A DNA stretch of 64,000 nucleotides from Leptotrichia sp. HSP-342 (GCF_041199995.1 NZ_CP165646.1:930001-994000); one strand, 5' to 3'; positions 42,260 through 51,308 are shown, counted from the stretch's first letter. Notes: generated by a model from the sequence alone, not told the origin. Numbers and translations: made by a program.

Positions 42260-42537
42260 ATGACAAAACTAAATCTGAAGGATATGATCATTCTAATAGA
42301 ATTTGAGTTTGTATAGTTATATCTTATATTGTATTCTTTACTGTCCTTAACAGTTTTTCCTTGCTTTCCACTTTTCCATTTTCTCATAGTGAGTACTCTA
42401 TCATCTTCTTCTACAGTTTCAGCTCAAATAGCGTTTTCTTCTCTTGTTTGTGTAACGTGTGCAATTTATAATTTTGAACTATAGGTTGTCGAACAGTTCT
42501 ATTATACAACTTATGTTCTTTTTGATTTTGAGTTTTA
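42260..42537 (-). pseudogene. Insertion-sequence remnants
   Basis: On the minus strand the region encodes disconnected pieces: STTYSSKL followed by a stop (near 42485), and AETVEEDDRVLTMRKWKSG continuing KQGKTVKDSKEYNIRYN (about 42320-42425). The first piece matches a similar ending at 62095-62130, which there follows an IS630-type helix-turn-helix. No complete gene is present. Confidence 0.55.
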
Positions 42538-43332
42538 TTAAAATACAGGGAATCCTTGCCCAGCATATTTTTCTTCAATGAACTTCTTAACTTTTTCAGA
42601 AGTCATAGCTTTTGTTAAATCTTGTATTTTTTTACTGTTTTTGTTATCTTCTCTTGCCACAAGGCTTACAGCGTATTTACCATTTGTATTTTTTTCGATG
42701 AATAAAGCATCTTTTACATGAACTCCAATTTTTAGCATATGTGATGGCCAGTTAAATGCCAAGTCAGCTTCTTGGTATGCCTGCACTAGTGATGGAATAG
42801 GAACTGCCATAAATTTGAAATTTTTCTTTGTGTTAATGACATCATTCAAATTGTAAAGTCCATCTTTTGGCTTCAATTCAATTAAACCTTCATTTGCAAG
42901 TATTCTCAAGGCTCTATCCTGATTTGTTACATCGTTTGGAATGGCAACTTTTGCCCCATTTGGAATTTCTGCCTTATTTTTATATTTTTTTGAGTAAAAA
43001 CCTACATAAACATCATAAATCCCTTTAACTTTTAAAAGTTTTCCGTTATTTTTCTTATTAAAAACTTGCATAAACGGCTCGTGCTGATGAAAGTTTGCAT
43101 CAAAGTCTTTAGCATTTAAACCAACATTTGCAGTAACATAATCTGTTAATACAGTAATTTTTACATCATAACCTTCCTTTTTTAAGTCTTCAGCCGCTAT
43201 TTTCACAATTTCATCCATCGGATATCCAGCCGCAGCAATTCTGATTACATTATCCTTTTTTAAATTTATTCCAACAAATGCTAAAACTAGCACACATATT
43301 ACAGCTAATGAAATTAATAATTTTTTTGACAT
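42538..43332 (-). CDS. metQ: MetQ/NlpA-type methionine-binding protein without lipidation Cys
   Basis: A 264-residue substrate-binding protein of the NlpA family, which delivers D/L-methionine to MetNI. FDANFHQHEPFMQVFN and ALRILANEGLIELKP are typical. The start MSKKLLISLAVICVLVLAFVG has no lipobox: the only Cys, at 13, follows Ile. The protein may be anchored by an uncleaved helix, or secreted. The family name is clear but the ligand is inferred. It overlaps metI by one base. Confidence 0.85.
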   Translation of the reverse strand: MSKKLLISLAVICVLVLAFVGINLKKDNVIRIAAAGYPMDEIVKIAAEDLKKEGYDVKITVLTDYVTANVGLNAKDFDANFHQHEPFMQVFNKKNNGKLLKVKGIYDVYVGFYSKKYKNKAEIPNGAKVAIPNDVTNQDRALRILANEGLIELKPKDGLYNLNDVINTKKNFKFMAVPIPSLVQAYQEADLAFNWPSHMLKIGVHVKDALFIEKNTNGKYAVSLVAREDNKNSKKIQDLTKAMTSEKVKKFIEEKYAGQGFPVF

Positions 43333-43988
43333 TAGTAAATTCTCCTTTTTTTATCTAATTTTTTTGATATTCTGTTTCCAATAATCTGTATTGAAAATAC
43401 AATGACTATCATTATTGTTACAACCCTATATACAAGGGCATAGTTGTATTCATTATATCCATATCGCATTGCATAGTCGCCAATTCCACCTCCACCGACA
43501 ACTCCCATTACAGTAGAGTATGAGATAAAGCTGATAATTGCGGAAGTTAAACCAAGTACAAGGCTGCTTCTCGCTTCAACAAGCAAAAAATGCCACACAA
43601 TCTGAAATATACTTGCCTTCATAGACAAAGCCGCATCAATTATTCCGCTATTCACATCATAAAAGGACTGTTCTGTAAATCTCGCATACAGAGCTACAGC
43701 TACAAAGCAAATTGGAAAACTTGCAGGAAACAGTCCAAAAGCAGTACCAAAAATTAATCGTGTGAGAGGTATTAATATGACTACAAATATTAAAAATGGG
43801 AAGCTTCTGACTACATTTATATAAATGTTGCATGGAATATTTATAAACTTATTTTCTCTAATGCCGCCTTTATCAGTCAAAAATACAACCGCTCCTAAAG
43901 GAATTCCCAAAAATACTGCACATATCGTAGGAATAAGAACCATTATAAAAGTATCCTTTATTGCAATTAATAATTCAGCATCCATCAT
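43332..43988 (-). CDS. metI: MetI-type ABC permease
   Basis: A 218-residue permease with five membrane segments and the EAA-type loop in ALSMKASIFQIVWHFLL. VVRSFPFLIFVVILIPLTR and GVVGGGGIGDYAMRYGYNEY match MetI. It forms the membrane channel with MetN and overlaps metN by four bases. Confidence 0.9.
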   Translation of the reverse strand: MMDAELLIAIKDTFIMVLIPTICAVFLGIPLGAVVFLTDKGGIRENKFINIPCNIYINVVRSFPFLIFVVILIPLTRLIFGTAFGLFPASFPICFVAVALYARFTEQSFYDVNSGIIDAALSMKASIFQIVWHFLLVEARSSLVLGLTSAIISFISYSTVMGVVGGGGIGDYAMRYGYNEYNYALVYRVVTIMIVIVFSIQIIGNRISKKLDKKRRIY

Positions 43989-44656
43989 TTCAGAACCTCC
44001 CTCACATAATCGGCATAACTTTTGTTTGATTTTTCATAATCCTTCTGATTAACATTGAAAATATCTGTAATTTTACCTTTTTCAATAACCGCCACCCTGC
44101 TACATAGCCTTTTAACGACTTCGAGTTCGTGAGTAACCACTAGAATAGTTGTTCCATATTTTTTATTTATTTCCTCAAATAAATCAAGAATTTCATCTTT
44201 TACAGATTTATCCAAAGAAGCTGTAACTTCATCGCAAAGCAGTAATTGCGGATTTGTCACTAACGCGCGAGCAATCGCTACTCTCTGCCTTTCACCGCCG
44301 CTAAGGGAAGCAATAAACGAGTCTTTCCTCTCAGACAGCCCGACAAATTTTAAAACTTCTTCAACTTTTTCAGCTGAAAACTTTTTCTTTAAAATTAACG
44401 GAAGAGCAACATTATCAAAGACATTTTTGTTATACAAAAGATTAAATTCCTGAAAAATATAAGCAGTTTCAGTATTCTTTGCAATATTAATTTCTCCTTT
44501 ATCAGCCTTCAAAAGCCCTTGAACAATCCTCAAAATCGTTGATTTTCCACTTCCTGACTGCCCGATTAATCCAAAGATTTCCCCATTGTTAATCTTCAAA
44601 TTTATTTTCAAATCAAAATTAGTATAATTTTTTTCAATATCTCTAAGTTCTACCAT
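43985..44656 (-). CDS. metN: MetN-type ABC ATPase lacking the NIL domain
   Basis: A 223-residue ATPase. Walker A is GQSGSGKST, the signature LSGGERQRVAIARAL and Walker B LLLCDEVTAS, with a switch histidine in VVTHELEVVKR. Typical MetN is about 340 residues with a C-terminal NIL domain that senses methionine. Here the protein stops after the ATPase core, so transinhibition is probably absent. It is first in the operon. Confidence 0.87.
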   Translation of the reverse strand: MVELRDIEKNYTNFDLKINLKINNGEIFGLIGQSGSGKSTILRIVQGLLKADKGEINIAKNTETAYIFQEFNLLYNKNVFDNVALPLILKKKFSAEKVEEVLKFVGLSERKDSFIASLSGGERQRVAIARALVTNPQLLLCDEVTASLDKSVKDEILDLFEEINKKYGTTILVVTHELEVVKRLCSRVAVIEKGKITDIFNVNQKDYEKSNKSYADYVREVLK

Positions 44657-44985
44657 CTCACCTCCAATTATTTTTGTATTTAATTTTAAAATGTAATAAC
44701 TTCAAAATTATATCATACTTTTTAAAATTAGGGAATATTGTTTGGAAAAAAAGTGAATTCTATTTTGGGGAACAGAAATAATTAAAATTAATTGATTTTT
44801 TTTTGATATTTTCAGCGTTTTCTATTTTTTAGGGGAACAAAAATTAAAAACAAATATTTCCTTGAATTTATATTTGAGATTAGATATAATTTGTATAGAA
44901 ATAAAAAATTAAAATTAAATCTTTGGAAAATAACTTAAAATTAGGTTTGGGAGTTTAAAAAAAGTATTGTTTTAGGAGATTGGCT
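44657..44985. other. Divergent intergenic region
   Basis: This AT-rich region lies between metN and the WYL gene. Two similar elements, TTTTGGGGAACAGAAAT (about 44762) and TTTTAGGGGAACAAAAAT (about 44827), stand 66 bases apart. I see no S-box, T-box or other known methionine leader. Confidence 0.5.
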
Positions 44986-45834
44986 ATGAAGAAGGTTAGA
45001 GTTACAATTTCGGATTTTATGAATGAAATTATAAAAAGTGATTCGGAGTATTTTAAAATACCCGTGGGAAGAATAGGGAACATAATTTTTAAATATTATA
45101 TGGACAAAAATTTGAATAAAGTGGAATTGGGAAACTTTTCAGGGGAAGTGCTTCAGTTTAACTTGAATAAAAATAATGATGAAATTTTTATGGATACTTT
45201 TGTTAGAAGCAGAGTTGAAACTGAGGCTGAATATTGGCGAAATATAATTTTTACGTATATTAATAATTTACGATATAGACGTGAAGAAATATTATTTGAA
45301 AAGATTTTTAGGAAAATTAAGGAAGGAATACAGGGTAAGAGAAAGATAAAAATAAAATATCACAAATATATAAGGTTACTAAATCCGTATTTTGTAAAAG
45401 TGGCAGATGATGAAAACAGATCTTACCTGTTCTGCTACTGTGAAAAAAATAATGACTATAGGAATTACAGAATTTCAGAAATAGAAGAAGTATGGTTTAC
45501 AAATGAAAATATTGAAATAAAAGATAAAAAATATATTGATGATGTGTATAAAAATTTTGATCCGTTTCTATCGTATAAGAACACAGTTAAAGTTGAATTT
45601 ACAGAAAAAGGAGTGGAATTATATGAAAAAGTTTTGACAAACAGACCTAGACTTTTAAATAAGAAGGATGGAATTTATACCTTTGAATGTGATAACAAAC
45701 TTGCATTGGTATATTTTGCACAATTTTTTTCAAATGTAAAAATCTTGGAACCAATTGAATTACAGAAAAAATTAAAAAATGAACTTAAAAGGACAATAGC
45801 AATATATGAAAATAAGGAGGAAGAAAATGTTTAG
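44986..45834 (+). CDS. WYL-domain protein
   Basis: A 282-residue protein from ATG 44986, with TAGGAG seven bases upstream. The N-terminus (KKVRVTISDFMNEIIKSDSE) could be a ribbon-helix-helix DNA-binding part. Residues about 105-185 form a WYL domain: GKRKIKIKYHKYIRLLNPYF and then YLFCYCEKNNDYRNYRISEI. A C-terminal wing follows. WYL proteins sense nucleic-acid-like ligands and often regulate defence islands. It overlaps the next gene by eight bases, so the two are surely co-expressed. Confidence 0.8.
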   Translation: MKKVRVTISDFMNEIIKSDSEYFKIPVGRIGNIIFKYYMDKNLNKVELGNFSGEVLQFNLNKNNDEIFMDTFVRSRVETEAEYWRNIIFTYINNLRYRREEILFEKIFRKIKEGIQGKRKIKIKYHKYIRLLNPYFVKVADDENRSYLFCYCEKNNDYRNYRISEIEEVWFTNENIEIKDKKYIDDVYKNFDPFLSYKNTVKVEFTEKGVELYEKVLTNRPRLLNKKDGIYTFECDNKLALVYFAQFFSNVKILEPIELQKKLKNELKRTIAIYENKEEENV

Positions 45835-47575
45835 ATTAAGAGGGAGCAGAAGAAGAAAAACGGAGGAAATTATCAAAAAATTTTTAAAAAGTTATGCTCA
45901 AAATGAGAAAAGTGAAAATAAAAAGGATTTGAGAAGCTGGTTAATTTTTGAACTGCAAAATGAACTAGTGGTAAAGAAGCCAGAGGAAATAGAAAAAATG
46001 GCTGATGAACTTATGGCAGGAGTTGAAATTTATTTTGACAAGAAAAAGGAAGTGGAAAAATATCAAAAAGTTGGGATAAATAGCAGTGATTATGTGGGAG
46101 ATGTGATACTGGATAAAATTTCGGAAGATGTAATAAATGCGGAAATTGTGGATAGAAAACAAATTATTAGAGATATGAAGGAAAGCAGTGAAATTTTAGC
46201 AAATTACAATGAGGCTATGATATATGAAGCGGCTGCAATAAATGATCCACAAGTAGTGGCAAACACATTAAGTGCAGCTAAAGCAAATGTTTATGTTGAC
46301 AATGTAAATTTAACTATAGGCAAGTCAAATGAGGAAATTTTGTCAGCACTTACAACTAAAACTGGAGAAATAAGCCAAAATCCTAATTTAGATGGATTTA
46401 TATTTGAAGAACGTCACGCTGGAACGTTCAATATAGATGCGGCAGTTAAAGAAAAAAACTACTATGCAAAGGCACTAAAACCAGAAATAGGCGAAATTTA
46501 TGGAAAAAATTCGATTGATATGACAATAGAAGATTCTGGCAAGATTGTAAGAAAATATCAGGCAAAAGCCTATAAAAATGCCAATGAAACTGCAAAATCA
46601 TTTTATGACAGACAACAAGGCTACAAATATAAATTTCAGTCAAAATTAGTTCCATCAGATCAGACTGGAGATATTCCAAATTCAGTAGATAAGATGAAAT
46701 TTGGAGAAGTGGAAAGTAAAAATATAAGCAAGGAAGAAATAAAAAATATTCAGCAAAAATACCAGTCTGGCGACAAAGAAGCAGTGAAATTCAGTTTTGA
46801 AAAAGACGTAGACGCTCTTGCAATAAGCAAACAACTAGGAAAACAGGCTGTAATCAATGGAACTATGGGAGTTGGTATTGGAATGGCTTTAGATGTTGGA
46901 ACAAAACTTGTTTCTGGAGAAGAAGTGGAAGTTGCTGAAGTAATTGAGGCTGGAGTGAAGACTGGAACTTCAATGGGACTTTCAACAGCAGTTGCAGGTG
47001 GAATAAGAGTTGCAGTTCAAAAAAATGTTCTACCAAAAGTTCTTACAGGAGTCTTAGCAAATAATAATATTGTCGGAGCAATTGCGGCATCTTCAATGGA
47101 TATTATAGGAACAGCGTTTAAATTAGGTTCGGGTGAAATAAGTTTAGGAGAAGCTACAAAAAGAGTAGGAACATCAGTGGGCTCTGATTACGGAGCAATA
47201 GTTGCTTCAAATGCTGGTTTTATAGGTGGAATGGCAGTGGCTGGAGCAATTGGGCTGGGAACATTGGGAGTTGCTGGAGCAGTTGTTGGTGGAACAGTAG
47301 CACTTGTGGCAGGAGCAGTATGTGGAGTAGTGGGAAGTAAAGTTGGCGGAGCGGTAGCCAAAGGAGTAGGAACTATTGCAAAACCTGTAATTGATGGTTC
47401 AACTGAAATAGTAAAAAAAGGGATAGAGGCAGTAAAAAGAGTTGCAAAAGGAGCATGGGAAGGATTGAAAGCAGTTAGAACAGGAGTAGTTTCAGGTGTA
47501 AAAGCGGTAAAAAGTACTATAAGTTCAGCATTTGATGCAGTTGGGAGTTTTTTGGGAGGATTATTTGGTTGGTAA
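45827..47575 (+). CDS. Glycine-zipper-rich protein of a WYL/AAA cassette
   Basis: A 582-residue protein from ATG 45827 behind AAGGAGG. Its function is unknown. Residues 1-190 are charged and helical. About 190-300 form a globular segment with LDGFIFEERHAGTFNIDAAV and YGKNSIDMTIEDSGKIVRKY. From about 340 to the end the protein is rich in Gly, Ala and Val with many GxxxG repeats (GTMGVGIGMALDVG; AGAVVGGTVALVAGAVCGVV) and a KGI/KGV amphipathic tail. The C-terminal half could insert into membranes. No signal peptide is present. It sits between a WYL gene and an AAA-FGE gene. Confidence 0.72.
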   Translation: MFRLRGSRRRKTEEIIKKFLKSYAQNEKSENKKDLRSWLIFELQNELVVKKPEEIEKMADELMAGVEIYFDKKKEVEKYQKVGINSSDYVGDVILDKISEDVINAEIVDRKQIIRDMKESSEILANYNEAMIYEAAAINDPQVVANTLSAAKANVYVDNVNLTIGKSNEEILSALTTKTGEISQNPNLDGFIFEERHAGTFNIDAAVKEKNYYAKALKPEIGEIYGKNSIDMTIEDSGKIVRKYQAKAYKNANETAKSFYDRQQGYKYKFQSKLVPSDQTGDIPNSVDKMKFGEVESKNISKEEIKNIQQKYQSGDKEAVKFSFEKDVDALAISKQLGKQAVINGTMGVGIGMALDVGTKLVSGEEVEVAEVIEAGVKTGTSMGLSTAVAGGIRVAVQKNVLPKVLTGVLANNNIVGAIAASSMDIIGTAFKLGSGEISLGEATKRVGTSVGSDYGAIVASNAGFIGGMAVAGAIGLGTLGVAGAVVGGTVALVAGAVCGVVGSKVGGAVAKGVGTIAKPVIDGSTEIVKKGIEAVKRVAKGAWEGLKAVRTGVVSGVKAVKSTISSAFDAVGSFLGGLFGW

Positions 47576-47723
47576 AAATAATAATATCATTTTAAAATTG
47601 AAGTTAAAAAATTCTAATTACACTTTGTAATGTTAGGTTTATTTAATTTTTATCAGTTTAATTTTAGATGAGTTCGAGCATATTTATAAAAAAACTGAAA
47701 TAAGTAAAAAATCAGGAGGAAAA

Positions 47724-50012
47724 ATGGAAACAAATTTATCAAAGTATTTAAGGGCAAGAAGACCTATAATTTGGGTACACAGTGGAGATTACAAGGAAGT
47801 TGACACAATTGTAACAGAAGCGACTAAAGAATATAAAAATAAGGCGATTTTTGAATATAGGGCCTTTGGAGCTGTGAATTTTGAAACGAAGGTTAAAAGT
47901 GATGAAATTGTGGATTTGTACAGTTTTTTTAATATTCTGTTTTCGGAAGGTGTGAAAACTAATGTGTTTTTGATAATTAAGAATGCAGAAGAAGAAATGA
48001 AAGATGCTAGAAATATTGCACTTATAAAGAAAATAGCAGAAACTAGATATTCAAATTCAGATTATAATTTTACGGTGATTGTTGTAACAGAAATAGAAAC
48101 AGTGCCGAAGGATTTGGAAAAATTTACTTCAATACTCGATATTCCAAACATGACAAAAGAAGAGATTGAAAAATATATTTGGAACTTTGCTAAGGAAAAT
48201 AAAGTGAATGTGGATAAAAAAGATGTTGGAGAAGTGGCGATTTCGTTAAAAGGGTTGACAAAACTGGAAATAGATCACGTTCTGAATATGATAATTGAAT
48301 CTAAAAATAATATTTCAATTTCGGGAAGAGATATAATAATTCGTGAAAAAGGACAAATAATTAAAAAATCTTCAATTTTGGAAATTATTGATTTTAAGGA
48401 AAAAATAGAAGAAATTGGTGGGCTTGAAGGGTTGAAAGAATGGTTAAGTTCTAAGGCACAAGTATTTAGAAGGCTAGATGAAGCCAAGAAATTTGGAGTG
48501 GATACGCCAAAAGGAGTATTGCTTGTAGGAATGCCAGGCTGTGGTAAAAGTTTGGCGGCAAAAGCAAGTGCAAGATTGTTTAATGTTCCATTATTAAGGC
48601 TGGATATAGGAAGACTTTTGGGAAAATACGTTGGAGAATCCGAACACAATATGAGAGTGGCACTAAAAACAGCCGAATCAATAAGTCCGTGTATTTTATG
48701 GATAGATGAAATAGAAAAAGCGTTTGCAGGAATAGATCAAAACGGTGGAGCAAGCGACATAACAAAACGTCTATTTGGACAATTTTTGACTTGGTTACAG
48801 GAAAAAGAAAACACAGTATTCGTAGTAGCAACAGCCAACGATATAACAGCATTCCCGCCAGAATTTCTAAGAAAAGGTCGATTTGATGAAGTATTTTTCA
48901 TAGACTTCCCGAATGAGGAAGAAAGAGAAAGAATATTTGAAATTCACCTTGAAAAAAGAGGAAAAATGTCAGATGATATAAATTTAAAGGAATTGGCAGA
49001 AGAAACAGAAGGCTATTGCGGTGCCGACATAGAAGAAATCGTTAAAAATGCAGTTGAAAATAAATTTATACTAGAAACTGAAAATGAAGAAGAAAAGAAA
49101 ATTACAACAAATAATTTATTAGAAGCAACTAAAAGTATAGATTCTTTATCGAATATTTTATCAGATAAAATAGATATTTTGAAAAAAAGCTATAAAAAAT
49201 TCAAAATAAAATCAGCATCTCAAAAAATAAAAAATGGTAAAAGAATAGCTGGAAAACCAACATTTAAAGATATGGTTATAGTAAATGGAGGAAAATACAC
49301 ACCATCATTCTTTAATGAAGAAAGAGAAGTTTATGATTTAGAAGTTTGTAAATATCAAACAACACAAGATATGTGGATGGAAGTAATGAAAAATAATCCA
49401 TCAGGATTTAAAGGTGGAAGACGTCCAGTTGAAAATGTATCTTGGTGGGATACTTTGGAGTTTTGTAATAAATTAAGTGAAAAATATGGTTTAAAACCTG
49501 TTTATGATTTGAGTCAGAAAAATAAAGGGATGCTAAAAATAAATCAATTAAATGGTAAAACAGAATATCCCGGTATTGCAGATTTCAAAAAAACGGAAGG
49601 ATTTAGATTGCCAACAGAAGTTGAATGGGAATGGTTTGCGAGAGGAGGAGAAGTTGCGATGCAAGATGGAACATTTAATTATACCCATTCAGGCAGTAAT
49701 AATATAACTGAAGTAGCTTGGTATAGCGGTACTTCAAATAAATGCACTCATGATGTTGGAACAAAAAAACAAAATCAATTAGGACTTTATGATTGTTGTG
49801 GAAATGTATGGGAATGGTGTTATGACACAACTAATAGTGATTACATATCAAATAAAATGCCTTATATATACGATGAAACCGATAATACTAGAAGAGTAAG
49901 AGGAGGATCTTGGATTACTTCACAAAGAAATTATAGCATTTTTAAACAAAGTAGAGCAGATGCTTTAAAAAATTATAATTTTTATGGTTTCCGTATTGTT
50001 AGAACAATTTAG
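47724..50012 (+). CDS. Ycf46-like AAA+ ATPase fused to an FGE-sulfatase domain
   Basis: A 762-residue protein. Residues 1-240 resemble the N-terminal part of Ycf46 ATPases. The AAA+ core has Walker A GMPGCGKS at 269-276, Walker B ILWIDE at 324-329, WLQEKENTVFVVATAND and the arginine finger region RKGRFDE near 383. After a basic linker, residues about 518-762 form an FGE-sulfatase/SUMF1 fold: NGGKYTPSFF, ENVSWWDTLEFCNKLSEKYG, GFRLPTEVEWEWFARGG, GLYDCCGNVWEWC, VRGGSW and GFRIVRT. Such domains often act as binding modules in bacterial conflict systems. The fusion with a Ycf46-type ATPase is unusual. Confidence 0.85.
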   Translation: METNLSKYLRARRPIIWVHSGDYKEVDTIVTEATKEYKNKAIFEYRAFGAVNFETKVKSDEIVDLYSFFNILFSEGVKTNVFLIIKNAEEEMKDARNIALIKKIAETRYSNSDYNFTVIVVTEIETVPKDLEKFTSILDIPNMTKEEIEKYIWNFAKENKVNVDKKDVGEVAISLKGLTKLEIDHVLNMIIESKNNISISGRDIIIREKGQIIKKSSILEIIDFKEKIEEIGGLEGLKEWLSSKAQVFRRLDEAKKFGVDTPKGVLLVGMPGCGKSLAAKASARLFNVPLLRLDIGRLLGKYVGESEHNMRVALKTAESISPCILWIDEIEKAFAGIDQNGGASDITKRLFGQFLTWLQEKENTVFVVATANDITAFPPEFLRKGRFDEVFFIDFPNEEERERIFEIHLEKRGKMSDDINLKELAEETEGYCGADIEEIVKNAVENKFILETENEEEKKITTNNLLEATKSIDSLSNILSDKIDILKKSYKKFKIKSASQKIKNGKRIAGKPTFKDMVIVNGGKYTPSFFNEEREVYDLEVCKYQTTQDMWMEVMKNNPSGFKGGRRPVENVSWWDTLEFCNKLSEKYGLKPVYDLSQKNKGMLKINQLNGKTEYPGIADFKKTEGFRLPTEVEWEWFARGGEVAMQDGTFNYTHSGSNNITEVAWYSGTSNKCTHDVGTKKQNQLGLYDCCGNVWEWCYDTTNSDYISNKMPYIYDETDNTRRVRGGSWITSQRNYSIFKQSRADALKNYNFYGFRIVRTI

Positions 50013-50149
50013 TTTTTATAATTTTTACTTTCTTAGGTTTAGGTTTTGAAATAGGGGGTTGGTTTCTTTTAATTGGAAGAGAAAGAAAATAAAGGAAGTG
50101 GGGGATTGAGGAGGTTTTGGGATTTATTAAAAAAAGTTTAAAAATGTGG

Positions 50150-50178
50150 TTGACAAAAAGTAACAAAAGTGTTATAAA
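50150..50178 (+). promoter_or_regulatory. Promoter of the first AbiF-associated RNA
   Basis: TTGACA at 50150 and TATAAA at 50173 are separated by 17 bases. Confidence 0.75.
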
Positions 50179-50185
50179 TAATATG

Positions 50186-50284
50186 TGGATCGTACTATAT
50201 CAATGATTTCTTAAATAGAAGTCGATATAGGCTGAAATTATAATTTAAATTAATATAAAGGCTCTCTGTTTGGAGGGCTTTTCT
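50186..50284 (+). ncRNA. AbiF-associated structured RNA, copy 1
   Basis: A transcript of about 100 bases is predicted between a strong promoter and a terminator hairpin (AAAGGCTCTC with GGAGGGCTTTT). After GGATCGTA, a two-part stem forms: CTATATC with GATATAG enclosing GATTTCT with AGAAGTC. The RNA at 59235 keeps GATCGTA and the stem position while changing the paired bases, which supports the fold. An AbiF RNA motif upstream of Abi_2 genes is known. In such loci the RNA probably acts as antitoxin. Confidence 0.75.
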
Positions 50285-50308
50285 GATATTTTGGAAAGGA
50301 GATTTTTT

Positions 50309-51247
50309 GTGGATCAGCCATTTAAAAAGTTCAAAGAACAAGAAATGATTATATCAAGTAGGATGAGTATTGATGAAGATACACTTTCTGTTTTAAAGAG
50401 ATTTAACTATTATTCTATTATAAATTTTTATAAAGCTCCTTTTTTAGAAAAAAATAAAAATTTGAGGGGAAAAGATAAATATATTGAAAATTTTAAATTT
50501 AAGTATTTAAAAAGTCTTCATGATTTTGATAGGGAATTGAGAATTTTATTTTTTGATAATTTGACATTGCTTGAAAGTTTTTTCAAAACAGCTATTTCTT
50601 ATTATTTTTCTGAAACAAACGGAATTTTGAAAAAAAATTCGTATCTTCTTTTAGAGAATTACAATACTGGAAAGAAAAATTCAAATATTCTTAAAATTTC
50701 AATGGTGGTGAATACGTTGAAAAAGATAAAAAAAGATAATGAAAAAATGATAATAAGACATTATAACATTACAAAAGATAATATTCCTTTTTGGATTATA
50801 ATTCACTATTTAACTTTTGGAGATATTAGCAAACTATATTCTTGTTTACATAAAAATGTATATGATAAAATTTGCGATCATTTTAAAAATTTGTATAAAG
50901 AAGAATATGGCAATCTTCCAAATATAACTCATTCATTTGTAAGAACTTATTTAGTTGCTAGCTCTCATTTTAGAAATGTTGCTGCCCATAACGAAAGGTT
51001 ATACGAATTTTCTTCGAGAGAAACTGTTAATATAAAAAGAGTTAGTGATATGACATCAAACAGAAATCAAAAGCTCTTTACGATTTATGAAGGATTAAAA
51101 TTATTCCTTTCTAAAGAAGAATTTGATGCACTAACAGAAAAATTAAAATTAATTATCAAAACTTTGGAAGATAAATTAGAAAATATTGTAAATATAAATG
51201 ATATTTTATTGAGAATGGATTTTCCAAATGATTGGCATAAAAATTAA
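50309..51247 (+). CDS. AbiF/AbiD-type (Abi_2) HEPN protein, intact
   Basis: A 312-residue protein starting with GTG behind GGAAAGGAG; MDQPFKKFKEQ aligns with the second copy's start. YYSIINFYKAPFL, LKSLHDFDRELRILFFDNL and NIPFWIIIHYLTFGDIS are Abi_2 family motifs. The catalytic HEPN motif R-x4-H is RNVAAH at 222-227, marking a ribonuclease. AbiF proteins abort phage infection and are proposed relatives of Cas13. Here the gene follows its RNA by 24 bases and should be held in check by it. Confidence 0.88.
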   Translation: MDQPFKKFKEQEMIISSRMSIDEDTLSVLKRFNYYSIINFYKAPFLEKNKNLRGKDKYIENFKFKYLKSLHDFDRELRILFFDNLTLLESFFKTAISYYFSETNGILKKNSYLLLENYNTGKKNSNILKISMVVNTLKKIKKDNEKMIIRHYNITKDNIPFWIIIHYLTFGDISKLYSCLHKNVYDKICDHFKNLYKEEYGNLPNITHSFVRTYLVASSHFRNVAAHNERLYEFSSRETVNIKRVSDMTSNRNQKLFTIYEGLKLFLSKEEFDALTEKLKLIIKTLEDKLENIVNINDILLRMDFPNDWHKN

Positions 51248-51273
51248 CTTTTGTCAAAAAATAAAGAATATAG

Positions 51274-51302
51274 TTGACAAAATATTTAACGTATATTATA
51301 AT
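51274..51302 (+). promoter_or_regulatory. Promoter of a candidate small RNA
   Basis: TTGACA at 51274 and TATAAT at 51297 are separated by 17 bases, a consensus sigma-70 promoter just after the abi gene with no coding sequence behind it. Confidence 0.8.
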
Positions 51303-51308
51303 TTATTT

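Noticed and set aside
44657..44985. SAM riboswitch or T-box upstream of metN
   Set aside because: None of the conserved core motifs could be found on the minus strand; only two similar GGGGAACA elements are present.
49274..50012. A diversity-generating retroelement target in the FGE-type domain
   Set aside because: No reverse transcriptase or second copy of the 3' end is present in the window, and the end is not rich in Asn codons. A genome-wide search could still change this.
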